Source: Alphaproteobacteria bacterium UBA3439 (GTDB lineage: Bacteria; Pseudomonadota; Alphaproteobacteria; Puniceispirillales; Puniceispirillaceae). From it: a stretch of DNA of 6,042 bases. The notes under the pieces were generated by a model. It did no database searches, was not told where the DNA came from, and worked only from the letters and a program-made list of their open reading frames with translations. The stretch is taken from the NCBI GenBank assembly GCA_002378605.1, contig DFSK01000008.1, forward strand, positions 13,734-19,775, given 5' to 3'. The stretch's first letter is position 1. Each line of letters opens with the position of its first letter. Positions 1-6,042 of the stretch are shown here, in pieces. The position numbers and the translations under genes are program-made.

Positions 1-317
1 GCGACTTGGGCAGATGCAACTTGGGCAGATGCGGCTTGGGCAGATGGCGTGATTGTTGGTGTGATGATGCCAGCCTGATTGCCAACCTGATTGCCAGCCT
101 GATTAGCCGTTTCGCTCGCTGGCAGCCGGTTCACATCGTCACGGCGACGTTTTGGGCTGGCCAGATTGGGCGTCATCAAAGCGCGGCGCACCTTGGCACT
201 GTCACAAACCGGACAGGTGACAAGCCCGGTTTCGTTCTGCGCATCAAAAGCAGCACCAGTTTGAAACCAGCCTTCAAATTCATGTGTCAAATCGCAGATC
301 AATTGATATTTGATCAT
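1..317 (-). CDS. DUF1178 family protein, 3' end outside the window
   Basis: The open frame starts at ATG 317 and runs leftwards off the window, giving 105 codons without a stop. A good ribosome site (GAGGCGGA, 322-329) precedes the ATG. The N-terminus, MIKYQLICDLTHEFEGWF followed by a CPVC motif, matches what I know of the DUF1178 family: small proteins of unknown function common in Alphaproteobacteria. Visible candidate metal ligands are Cys8, His12, Cys35 and Cys38, suggesting a zinc ribbon; this is inferred. From about residue 68 the sequence becomes a low-complexity linker: three NQ(A/V)G units, then three units of an SAQ(A/V)A type, encoded by near-perfect 12-base and 15-base DNA repeats. 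The conserved C-terminal part lies beyond base 1. It is the next gene after secA on the same strand. Family assignment is fairly sure; function is unknown. Confidence 0.82.
   Translation of the reverse strand, partial: MIKYQLICDLTHEFEGWFQTGAAFDAQNETGLVTCPVCDSAKVRRALMTPNLASPKRRRDDVNRLPASETANQAGNQVGNQAGIITPTITPSAQAASAQVASAQV
5..46. repeat. Three-copy 15-base tandem repeat inside the DUF1178 gene
   Basis: The 12-base core CTTGGGCAGATG occurs at 5-16, 20-31 and 35-46, exactly 15 bases apart, with small differences in the three intervening bases. The period is a multiple of three, so on the minus strand each unit adds five residues (SAQ, then a variable residue, then A) without breaking the frame. 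The array may continue left of the window. Confidence 0.85.
69..104. repeat. Three-copy 12-base tandem repeat inside the DUF1178 gene
   Basis: GCCAGCCTGATT (69-80), GCCAACCTGATT (81-92) and GCCAGCCTGATT (93-104) are contiguous copies differing at one base. On the minus strand they encode NQAG, NQVG, NQAG. This is a second, unrelated in-frame array only 22 bases from the 15-base one, so the linker appears to have grown by repeated local duplication. Confidence 0.9.
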
Positions 318-345
318 CTGTTCCGCCTCGTTAAGATCTATCGAT

Positions 346-351
346 ATTATA
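346..351 (-). promoter_or_regulatory. Possible -10 element ahead of the DUF1178 gene
   Basis: The minus strand reads a perfect TATAAT at 346-351, about 29 bases upstream of the DUF1178 start. I found no acceptable -35 hexamer at 16-18 bases. It lies inside an AT-rich inverted repeat (ATCTAT 336-341 with ATAGAT 349-354), so the match could be incidental. The gene could equally be read through from secA, since no terminator is visible in the 87-base gap. Confidence 0.25.
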
Positions 352-404
352 GATAGGGGGCATATAGACGGGCCACAAGCCCCAAAACCAGCGATATAAT
401 TGCG

Positions 405-2999
405 CTAAAGCGCCCCATGGCAATGTTTGAATTTCTTGCCTGACCCGCATGGGCAAGCTGCATTTCGCGACACTTTCGCATTGGCCGACAAATCCGCTGC
501 TGCGGCTGGCGGCTGGCCCTGTTCATCAGGCTGGCGGATCTCGACATGCGAGAGAACCATGCTTGTGGTCTCTCGCATATTGGCAAGCATCGTCTCAAAC
601 ATCAAAAAAGCTTCGCGCTTATATTCATTCAGCGGATCCTTTTGCGCATAGGCCCGAAGGGTGATCCCTTGGCGCAGTTGATCAAGCGTCAATAAATGTT
701 CTTTCCATTGCTGATCAAGCACCTGCAAAAGCAAATTCTTTTCTGCCATCCGCATGATATCGGGCCCAAGCCTGACGGCCTTTTCAGCCATATGGCGATC
801 GGCAGCGTCAATCAATCTGGCTTCAATTTCCGGCTCGGCAATGCCGTCTTCGGCAAACCAATCGGCAATCGGCGCTTCGACACCCAAAACGCGGCGGGCA
901 TCGGCATCAAGCGTTTCTGAATCCCACTCATCATGATAGGTACCAGCGGGAATTGACCGTTCGATAATCAGGGCCGCAGCTTCATGGCGCATATCAACAA
1001 CGGTGTCATGCACATCATCGGCGCGCATGATTTCCTTGCGCTGGTCAAAAATCACCCGGCGCTGGTCATTCATCACATCGTCATATTTCAGCAATTGCTT
1101 GCGAATTTCGAAATTGCGCGCCTCAACTTTGGATTGGGCTTTTTCAACGGCCTTGTTGATCCATGGATGCATAATGGCCTCGCCATCTTCAAGGCCAAGC
1201 TTTAACAGCATATTATCCAATTTTTCCGAGCCGAAAATACGCATCAAATCATCTTGCAGTGACAAGAAGAATTTTGATGCGCCCGGATCGCCTTGGCGGC
1301 CTGTCCGGCCGCGAAGCTGGTTATCAATCCGGCGTGATTCATGGCGTTCGGTACAGACCACATATAATCCGCCAGCAGCAAGTGCGGTGGCTTTGGCCGC
1401 TTCAATTTCGGCAGCAATTTTGGCAGTCGCCGCTTTGGTAACTGATTTGCCTTCGGCTTCAAGGCCGGCAAGCCGCATGTCCAGATTACCACCAAGTTGA
1501 ATATCGGTTCCGCGTCCGGCCATATTGGTGGCAATGGTGACCGCGCCAGGAACGCCCGCATCGGCAATGATTTTAGCTTCTTCTTCATGGAAACGGGCAT
1601 TTAGAACCCGATGGTCGATTTTGCGCTTTTCCAATTCGGCTGATAGACGTTCGGATTTATCAATGCTGATCGTCCCAACAAGAACTGGCTGTTGGCGTGA
1701 CCGGCATTCAAGAATCAGCGCGATAACCGCTTCGTCACGTTCGGCGCTGGTACGATAAACCTCATCATCATAATCAATACGGGCCACATCACGATTGGTC
1801 GGAATGGCCATGACCTCTAAAGCATAGATTTCAGAAAATTCACCAGCCTCGGTCATGGCTGTACCGGTCATCCCCGCCAGCTTGTCATACATGCGGAAAT
1901 AATTCTGGAAGGTGACTGATGCCAGCGTTTGGTTTTCCGCCTGAATTTCAACGCCTTCTTTCGCCTCAATTGCCTGATGCAGACCATCAGAGAAACGGCG
2001 GCCCTCCATTGCGCGGCCGGTAAATTCATCAATAATGACGACCTCGCCAGCCTTTAGCATATAATGCGTGTCTCGGGCAAAAAGCCGGTGCGCACGAAGC
2101 GCCTGATTGACGTGATGCAATAGCCCAACATTTTCAATATCATAAAGCGTTGCTTCGCCAATGGCACCACGCTCGCGAAGCAGGTTTTCGGCATGTTCAA
2201 TGCCAATCTCACTCAGCGAGACACTATTGCCCTTTTCATCAAGATCATAATCTTCATCCACCAATAACGGGATGATTTGATTGGCAACATGATAATGTTC
2301 AGCATTGGTTTCAGCAGGGCCAGAAATGATCAGCGGTGTACGCGCTTCATCAACAAGGATCGAATCAACCTCATCAACGATCGCAAAGCTGAAATCGCGC
2401 TGCACCATATCACCAAGGCTGAACTTCAAATTATCGCGGAGATAGTCAAAGCCAAACTCATTATTCGTGCCGTAAGTGACATCACAACCATAGGCAGCAC
2501 GGCGCTGATCGTCATCAAGCCCGCCCGTGATGCAGCCAACGCTGAGACCCAGAAATTCATAGACCTTGCTCATCCATGCCGCATCGCGTGATGCCAGATA
2601 ATCATTGACCGTCACCACATGGACGCCGCGACCATCAAGCGCATTCAGCACCACCGCTAAAGTCGCGACAAGCGTTTTACCCTCGCCGGTTTTCATTTCG
2701 GCGATCTGGCCGCGATGAAGGGCAATACCACCCATCAACTGAACATCAAAATGACGCTGGCCAAGGGTGCGTTTGGCGGCTTCACGAACCAGTGCAAACA
2801 CATCAATCAAAAAATCGTCTTTTGGCGCACCATCAGTTATTTTCTGGCGGATATCAGCGACCATAGCGCGAATGGCATCATCCTCGAGACTGGCAAAATT
2901 GGCTTCGCGGTCGTTAATCTGCTGAACCAATGGCTGCATCGATTTGACGATACGGTCATTCGAGCTGCCAAACAGGTTTTTTGCAAAAGACGCAAACAT
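405..2999 (-). CDS. secA: SecA, preprotein translocase ATPase
   Basis: SecA is the cytosolic ATPase motor that binds preproteins and drives them through SecYEG. The frame gives 864 residues, somewhat shorter than E. coli SecA (901). Visible in order: Walker A around GEGKT (Lys108), Walker B DEVD (209-212), the preprotein-crosslinking region (about 221-370), the second ATPase lobe with [10 protein letters not shown] (491-500) and the arginine-rich RGRTGRQGD motif (564-571), the helical scaffold and wing region with DDVMNDQR, and a C-terminal zinc/SecB-binding motif CPC-x8-H preceded by Cys (Cys849, Cys851, Cys860, His861). I chose ATG 2999 because GGGGAG sits five bases upstream (3005-3010) and [16 protein letters not shown] matches the usual SecA N-terminus; a TTG start at 3059 would add 20 atypical residues. 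The motif normally reading GTERHESRR has Cys549 in place of Gly. Otherwise it looks intact and functional. Confidence 0.98.
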   Translation of the reverse strand: MFASFAKNLFGSSNDRIVKSMQPLVQQINDREANFASLEDDAIRAMVADIRQKITDGAPKDDFLIDVFALVREAAKRTLGQRHFDVQLMGGIALHRGQIAEMKTGEGKTLVATLAVVLNALDGRGVHVVTVNDYLASRDAAWMSKVYEFLGLSVGCITGGLDDDQRRAAYGCDVTYGTNNEFGFDYLRDNLKFSLGDMVQRDFSFAIVDEVDSILVDEARTPLIISGPAETNAEHYHVANQIIPLLVDEDYDLDEKGNSVSLSEIGIEHAENLLRERGAIGEATLYDIENVGLLHHVNQALRAHRLFARDTHYMLKAGEVVIIDEFTGRAMEGRRFSDGLHQAIEAKEGVEIQAENQTLASVTFQNYFRMYDKLAGMTGTAMTEAGEFSEIYALEVMAIPTNRDVARIDYDDEVYRTSAERDEAVIALILECRSRQQPVLVGTISIDKSERLSAELEKRKIDHRVLNARFHEEEAKIIADAGVPGAVTIATNMAGRGTDIQLGGNLDMRLAGLEAEGKSVTKAATAKIAAEIEAAKATALAAGGLYVVCTERHESRRIDNQLRGRTGRQGDPGASKFFLSLQDDLMRIFGSEKLDNMLLKLGLEDGEAIMHPWINKAVEKAQSKVEARNFEIRKQLLKYDDVMNDQRRVIFDQRKEIMRADDVHDTVVDMRHEAAALIIERSIPAGTYHDEWDSETLDADARRVLGVEAPIADWFAEDGIAEPEIEARLIDAADRHMAEKAVRLGPDIMRMAEKNLLLQVLDQQWKEHLLTLDQLRQGITLRAYAQKDPLNEYKREAFLMFETMLANMRETTSMVLSHVEIRQPDEQGQPPAAAADLSANAKVSRNAACPCGSGKKFKHCHGAL

Positions 3000-3004
3000 C
3001 GGAA

Positions 3005-3010
3005 CTCCCC
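3005..3010 (-). promoter_or_regulatory. Ribosome binding site of secA
   Basis: The minus strand reads GGGGAG here, five bases from ATG 2999. It decides the start: the in-frame TTG at 3059 is an alternative, but only ATG 2999 combines a strong site with a family-like N-terminus. Confidence 0.75.
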
Positions 3011-3028
3011 AGCCATGTGGCAAATGCG

Positions 3029-3042
3029 TTGCCGGACGGCAA
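3029..3042. repeat. 14-base interrupted palindrome in the secA leader
   Basis: TTGCCG-GA-CGGCAA has six perfectly paired bases around a two-base centre. It lies 30 bases upstream of ATG 2999 and inside the predicted leader, so it could be a protein-binding site or part of an RNA structure near the ribosome site. No function is known from sequence alone. Confidence 0.5.
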
Positions 3043-3052
3043 ATATAAAGCT

Positions 3053-3067
3053 GGTGCAAAAAGCACC
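3053..3067 (-). repeat. Short hairpin near the predicted secA transcription start
   Basis: GGTGC (3053-3057) and GCACC (3063-3067) are perfect inverted arms around a five-base homopolymer loop. If transcription starts near 3067, this would form at the extreme 5' end of the secA message. A five-base stem is short and may be chance. Confidence 0.35.
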
Positions 3068-3073
3068 TGATTG

Positions 3074-3102
3074 GACATAGGTATAGACGCGAATTTTGTC
3101 AA
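3074..3102 (-). promoter_or_regulatory. Putative sigma-70 type promoter of secA
   Basis: On the minus strand a perfect TTGACA (3097-3102) is followed after exactly 17 bases by TATGTC (3074-3079), a weak -10 keeping only the TAT. Transcription would begin near 3067, giving a leader of about 65 bases before ATG 2999. The strong -35, correct spacing and position support the call; the poor -10 lowers confidence. Confidence 0.5.
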
Positions 3103-3217
3103 TTGTTTGAGCATGTTTTTCCCGATTTACCTGTGATTTGGCAAAATCGCTCACCGGCGAATAACGCCGCCCAACCTGATGTAGAATATTGCGCATTTTT
3201 CAAGCGCGGGCTTGCCC

Positions 3218-3246
3218 TTGAGCGTTAGCTTCGCTAACACTAAGAC
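3218..3246 (+). promoter_or_regulatory. Weak promoter candidate for the parvulin-argJ-mutT unit
   Basis: TTGAGC (3218-3223) and TAAGAC (3241-3246) are 17 bases apart, but each matches its consensus only partly. Fifteen of the 17 spacer bases form the inverted repeat GTTAGC-TTC-GCTAAC (3224-3238), a position where some regulators bind. The resulting leader would be about 100 bases. A weaker alternative is TTGGTT (3272-3277) with ATTACC (3295-3300). Confidence 0.25.
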
Positions 3247-3302
3247 ATGGGCTGGTGAACGAAAGTCCAGCTTGGTTGATTTGAATTTTTCTTGATTACC
3301 CT

Positions 3303-3314
3303 CCGGCGCGCCGG
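3303..3314. repeat. Perfect 12-base GC palindrome upstream of the parvulin gene
   Basis: CCGGCGCGCCGG reads identically on both strands and sits 40 bases before ATG 3355. As RNA it would form only a very tight structure, so a dimeric DNA-binding protein site is the more natural reading, if it has a function at all. Confidence 0.5.
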
Positions 3315-3354
3315 TGATCGCGGCAAGGCCTGATCATGTTTAGAGGATTTACGA

Positions 3355-4221
3355 ATGCGTAATGGTATTTTCGCCCATCGGTTTATTGGCCTTGTGACAG
3401 GCGCCGCTCTTTTTGCTGGTATGGGCATGATGGCGCATGCCAATGAAGACCGTATTCCGGTCGGCACGGTCAATGGTGAAACCTTGTGGCTTGATGATGT
3501 CATGCGTCAGGCCGAGCGCCTTCCTGATGAATTCCGGCAAACACCTTTGGCAAATTATTTCGACCAGCTGGTCACCGATATGGTTGATGCGCGCATTGCC
3601 GCCGATGCTGCCCGTATGGCAAAACATGACAGAAAAGAAGATGTTGCCGCGGCGATGAAAACTGCCGCTGACCGCGTGCTTGCCGAATCATGGCTTGGCG
3701 AAACGGTTGCTGGCGAAGTGAATGATGCCGCGATTGAAAATGCCTATCAGAAATTTGTCGCCGACAGCGCCTCACGCGAACAGGTGACCGCATCACATAT
3801 TCTGGTTGAAACCGAAGATGATGCCAAGGCAGTGATTGCCGCACTTGATAAAGGCGAAGATTTTGCCGAATTGGCAAAAACCAAATCAACGGGGCCAAGC
3901 GGGCCAAATGGCGGATCACTTGGCACTTTTGGCCGTGGCCAGATGGTGCCAGCCTTTGAAAATGCGGCCTTTGCGCTAGGTGAAGGCAACTTTAGCAAAA
4001 CCCCTGTCCAGACCCAGTTTGGCTGGCATGTTATCAAGGTTGATAAAAAGGCAATTGCTCCGGCGCCAACGCTCGAAGCCATGCGTGACCAGCTTGTGCA
4101 AAATCTTTCAACTCAAGCCCTAGGCCGTGTTCTCGAAGAATTGCGCGCAAAACAGGATATCAAACTCCGCAGTTTTGCCGATATTCGTAAAGATGCGATG
4201 GCCACGGGCAATACCCAGTAA
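3355..4221 (+). CDS. Secreted parvulin-type peptidyl-prolyl isomerase (PpiC/PrsA/SurA class)
   Basis: The 288-residue product should be a periplasmic foldase that catalyses cis-trans isomerisation at proline bonds of exported proteins. Residues 1-29 form a signal peptide: Arg2 and Arg9, a hydrophobic core (about 11-26), then an AHA motif suggesting cleavage after Ala29. There is no lipobox cysteine, so a soluble protein is likely. Residues 30-140 form a helical, charged region resembling the N-terminal chaperone part of this class. Residues 141-232 are one parvulin domain, with TASHILVET (His148), GGSLGTFGRGQMVPAFE (187 on) and FGWHVIKV (His225). A charged helical tail follows. AGAGGA-like spacing (AGAGGA, 3342-3347) fixes the start at ATG 3355. 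It diverges from secA and precedes argJ by 11 bases. The single parvulin domain argues against a two-domain SurA; exact orthology is unsettled. Confidence 0.93.
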   Translation: MRNGIFAHRFIGLVTGAALFAGMGMMAHANEDRIPVGTVNGETLWLDDVMRQAERLPDEFRQTPLANYFDQLVTDMVDARIAADAARMAKHDRKEDVAAAMKTAADRVLAESWLGETVAGEVNDAAIENAYQKFVADSASREQVTASHILVETEDDAKAVIAALDKGEDFAELAKTKSTGPSGPNGGSLGTFGRGQMVPAFENAAFALGEGNFSKTPVQTQFGWHVIKVDKKAIAPAPTLEAMRDQLVQNLSTQALGRVLEELRAKQDIKLRSFADIRKDAMATGNTQ

Positions 4222-4232
4222 AAGCCACCGCC

Positions 4233-5456
4233 ATGACCCGTTCTCCTCTGGCACCTGACAGCTTTCCCGACCTGCCGCCGATTGCCGGCATCAAACTTGG
4301 CACCGCAGCAAGCGGCATGCGCTATCAAGGGCGCGATGATTTGCTGTTGATCACCTTGGCGCCTGAAAGCAGTGTTGCCGGTGTCTTTACCCAATCTGAT
4401 ACAGCCGCTGCCCCAGTTGGCTGGAGCCGGAAAATTGCCGAAACCGGCAAGGCGGCAGCAATCATCACCAATGCTGGCAATGCCAATGCTTTTACCGGCA
4501 GTCGCGGCGATAACGCCGTCCATGACATCGTCAATAACCTTGCCAGCCATCTTGATTGTGATGCTGGCGCAATCATGGTGGCGTCGACCGGCGTGATTGG
4601 CGAGCCGTTAGATGCGGCCAAGCTAGCCCCCTATTTTGACGCGTTGGTCAATGAAAGCAATGCCAATTGGCACGACGCTGCCAATGCCATTCTGACAACC
4701 GACACCTTCGCCAAAGGCGCCCATGCAAAATGCATGATTGATGGGGTCACGGTTCATTTAAGCGGAATCGCCAAAGGGTCAGGCATGATTGCGCCCAATA
4801 TGGCAACCATGCTTGGCTATATCGGCACCGATGCAGCCGTGCCAGCATCCGTTCTGGCGGCATGTCTTCGCGCTGCCAATGACGATAGTTTCAATGCCAT
4901 TACCGTCGATAGCGACACCTCAACCAATGATAGTGTTTTCCTGATGGCAAGCGGCATGGCTGGCAACCGGTTGATTACCGATGCCAATGATCCGGCATTG
5001 GCTGATTTCCGTGCCGCCTTGGCCGCGGTTATGCGCGATCTTGCCATCCAGATTGTGCGCGATGGCGAAGGTGCGACCAAGCTTGTCACCATTGATATTG
5101 CTGGTGCCAAGACCAATGCGGTTGCCCGTCAAATCGGCCTTGCCATTGCCAATTCACCTTTGGTCAAAACCGCCATTGCTGGCGAAGATGCCAATTGGGG
5201 CCGGATCGTTATGGCGATTGGCAAATTGGGCATTGGCATTGCGTCTGATGCTATCAGCATTGATATTGGCGGCTATCCGGTGGCGCGTGACGGCATGCGC
5301 ATTGCCGATTATGACGAAGCCCCGATTGCCACCCATATGACTGGTCAGATGATTGATCTTGCGGTGACGGTTGGCGATGGCGATGGCGCTGCTCGGATTT
5401 GGACATGCGATTTGACGCATGGCTATATCTCGATCAATGCCGATTACCGAAGCTAG
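4233..5456 (+). CDS. argJ: ArgJ, glutamate N-acetyltransferase (ornithine acetyltransferase)
   Basis: ArgJ moves the acetyl group from N-acetylornithine to glutamate, recycling acetyl in arginine biosynthesis; bifunctional forms also make N-acetylglutamate from acetyl-CoA. The 407-residue length is normal for the family. The proenzyme cuts itself before a nucleophilic Thr, and the expected site is present: KGSGMIAPNMATML at 181-194, so cleavage should fall between Ala191 and Thr192, giving alpha (1-191) and beta (192-407) chains. Other hallmarks are ITNAGNANAFTG (78-89), the STGVIG segment at 118-123 expected at the oxyanion hole, TVDSDTSTND (224-233), GEGATK (278-283), DANWGRI (319-325) and the ending NADYRS. 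No ribosome site is obvious before ATG 4233; the 11-base gap after the parvulin gene suggests translational coupling. Whether it is mono- or bifunctional cannot be told from the sequence. Confidence 0.97.
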   Translation: MTRSPLAPDSFPDLPPIAGIKLGTAASGMRYQGRDDLLLITLAPESSVAGVFTQSDTAAAPVGWSRKIAETGKAAAIITNAGNANAFTGSRGDNAVHDIVNNLASHLDCDAGAIMVASTGVIGEPLDAAKLAPYFDALVNESNANWHDAANAILTTDTFAKGAHAKCMIDGVTVHLSGIAKGSGMIAPNMATMLGYIGTDAAVPASVLAACLRAANDDSFNAITVDSDTSTNDSVFLMASGMAGNRLITDANDPALADFRAALAAVMRDLAIQIVRDGEGATKLVTIDIAGAKTNAVARQIGLAIANSPLVKTAIAGEDANWGRIVMAIGKLGIGIASDAISIDIGGYPVARDGMRIADYDEAPIATHMTGQMIDLAVTVGDGDGAARIWTCDLTHGYISINADYRS

Positions 5457-5874
5457 AAAATCGATGTTGCTGGTAAGCGCGGTGGCGCTGGTCGATATTG
5501 ATGGGCGCGTATTGCTGGCGCAGCGGCCTGAAGGCAAGTCAATGGCTGGATTATGGGAATTTCCGGGCGGCAAAATCGAAGCTGGCGAAACGCCTGAGGC
5601 AGCGCTGATCCGTGAATTGCGCGAAGAGCTTGGCATTGATACTGCCGAATCCTGCCTTGCCCCGCTGAGCTTTGCCAGCCATCATTATGCTGCCAGTGAT
5701 GATGGCGATGCGTTTCATCTTTTAATGATGCTGTTTGTTTGCCGCCGCTGGCAAGGCCGCCCACAAGCAGTTGAAGGCGGCATGTTGAAATGGGTACGTC
5801 CGCAACAATTGCGCGACTATCCAATGCCTGCAGCTGATATTCCATTGATCTCGGCCTTACAGGATCTTCTCTAG
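5437..5874 (+). CDS. mutT: MutT-type Nudix hydrolase
   Basis: This is a Nudix pyrophosphohydrolase of the MutT class, which typically removes 8-oxo-dGTP from the nucleotide pool to prevent mutations; substrate is inferred from family resemblance. With ATG 5437 it has 145 residues, normal for MutT. The complete Nudix box GX5EX7REUXEEXGU runs from Gly45 to Ile67, with metal-binding glutamates expected in REELREE-like residues Glu60, Glu63 and Glu64. Upstream is the MutT-like AQRPEGKSMAGLWEFPGG (28-45). Start choice is uncertain: ATG 5437 overlaps argJ by 20 bases and gives a typical short lead-in; ATG 5464 would start seven bases after the argJ stop; ATG 5419 would overlap more. None has a clear ribosome site, consistent with coupling to argJ. 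The next gene begins 14 bases downstream. Confidence 0.93.
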   Translation: MPITEARKSMLLVSAVALVDIDGRVLLAQRPEGKSMAGLWEFPGGKIEAGETPEAALIRELREELGIDTAESCLAPLSFASHHYAASDDGDAFHLLMMLFVCRRWQGRPQAVEGGMLKWVRPQQLRDYPMPAADIPLISALQDLL

Positions 5875-5888
5875 GGCAGGATTAATCG

Positions 5889-6042
5889 GTGAGCCGCGAT
5901 TGGATAAGCCAAATTTTTAGCCATGTTTTTGGCGTCAGCCCTGTTTTGGATCATCACGATCATCGCTATCGCCGCCAATCACATTGGCAAGATGCGTTTT
6001 TCCCGATCCGGGGCGAAGCGGCTTTTGCTGGCTTTCATGTGG
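5889..6042 (+). CDS. Unrecognised protein, N-terminal 51 codons only
   Basis: A GTG at 5889 preceded by AGGA (5878-5881, seven bases away) opens a frame that stays open to the window's end. It starts 14 bases after mutT, so it probably belongs to the same transcript. The visible peptide begins VSRDWISQIFSHVFGVSP and is rich in His (six in 51) with a DHHDHRYRR stretch at 21-29, plus many aromatics; I recognise no family and see no signal peptide. An alternative frame from ATG 5923, also open to the edge, would give a very hydrophobic N-terminus (MFLASALFWIITIIAIAAN), but it lacks a ribosome site. I prefer the GTG frame because of its ribosome site and its G-rich first codon positions, as in neighbouring genes. 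The rest of the gene is needed to decide. Confidence 0.5.
   Translation, partial: MSRDWISQIFSHVFGVSPVLDHHDHRYRRQSHWQDAFFPIRGEAAFAGFHV

Larger units (their letters stand above)
3000..3354. other. Divergent intergenic region between secA and the parvulin gene
   Basis: 355 bases with no gene I can support. They must hold the promoters of both divergent units. Near secA lies a well-formed promoter candidate on the minus strand and two short inverted repeats within the presumed leader. The middle holds CGGCG-AATAA-CGCCG (3155-3169), CAAGC-GCGG-GCTTG (3201-3214) and GTTAGC-TTC-GCTAAC (3224-3238). Near the parvulin gene there is a perfect 12-base palindrome (3303-3314), then AGAGGA (3342-3347) seven bases before the parvulin ATG. 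None of the hairpins is followed by a T-run on a strand where a terminator would make sense. Confidence 0.8.

Noticed and set aside
1..104. Tandem repeats considered as a CRISPR array or intergenic satellite
   Set aside because: The units are 12 and 15 bases without unique spacers and lie within an open coding frame.
336..354. AT-rich inverted repeat ATCTAT/ATAGAT between secA and DUF1178, considered as a secA terminator
   Set aside because: The stem has almost no G+C and no following T-run on the minus strand, and it lies next to the DUF1178 ribosome site.
6..356. A plus-strand 116-residue open frame beginning with Gly/Arg/Cys/Trp-rich repeats
   Set aside because: It is antisense to the DUF1178 gene, whose N-terminus is clearly recognisable; the apparent repeats are the reverse complement of the linker arrays.
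1003..1500. A 165-residue plus-strand open frame antisense to secA
   Set aside because: It has Ser/Arg-rich shadow composition and no ribosome site, and lies wholly within a highly conserved gene on the other strand.
3000..3059. A 20-residue N-terminal extension of SecA starting at TTG 3059
   Set aside because: The extension does not resemble SecA N-termini, and ATG 2999 has a strong ribosome site and the expected [16 protein letters not shown] start.
2837..3196. A minus-strand open frame crossing the secA start, considered as a SecM-like secretion-monitor leader peptide
   Set aside because: It has no signal peptide, begins upstream of the predicted secA promoter, and owes much of its length to overlap with secA in another frame.
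3201..3214. CAAGC-GCGG-GCTTG beside a T-run, considered as a terminator
   Set aside because: The T-run precedes the hairpin on the plus strand and becomes an A-run after it on the minus strand, so it does not have terminator geometry in either direction; no gene ends here.
5154..5636. A 160-residue minus-strand open frame across argJ and mutT
   Set aside because: It is antisense to two well-supported genes, has low-complexity composition and no recognisable domain.

Overview
The window looks like core chromosome of an alphaproteobacterium with intermediate G+C (roughly half, judged by eye). The evidence is protein-level: an alphaproteobacterial-style SecA, a DUF1178 protein, and the cluster of a divergent secA next to a parvulin, argJ and mutT, which I recall as a common alphaproteobacterial arrangement. 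A marine lineage such as SAR116 would fit the composition and proteins, but this is a guess and needs a search.

Layout. Minus strand, read right to left: secA (405-2999), followed 87 bases downstream by a DUF1178 zinc-ribbon-like protein (317 to beyond base 1, truncated by the window). Plus strand: a tight run of a secreted PpiC-type parvulin (3355-4221), argJ (4233-5456), a MutT-type Nudix hydrolase (5437-5874) and the first 51 codons of an unrecognised gene (5889 to beyond 6042). Gaps are 11 bases, a 20-base overlap and 14 bases, so these four probably share one transcript. The two units diverge from a 355-base intergenic region (3000-3354). It holds a good secA promoter candidate (TTGACA with 17-base spacing), a possible weaker plus-strand promoter, and several short inverted repeats.

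How the genes fit together. SecA pushes unfolded preproteins through SecYEG. The adjacent parvulin carries a signal peptide and probably helps exported proteins fold in the periplasm, so these two are functionally linked. ArgJ (arginine biosynthesis) and MutT (nucleotide-pool sanitation) are metabolic or housekeeping passengers of the same transcript.

I see no mobile element, CRISPR array, RNA gene, toxin-antitoxin pair or defence locus, and no convincing new system. The points most worth a second look are the tandem-repeat-built linker in the DUF1178 gene, the palindromes in the divergent promoter region, a Gly-to-Cys difference in a SecA helicase motif, and the unidentified gene at the right edge.
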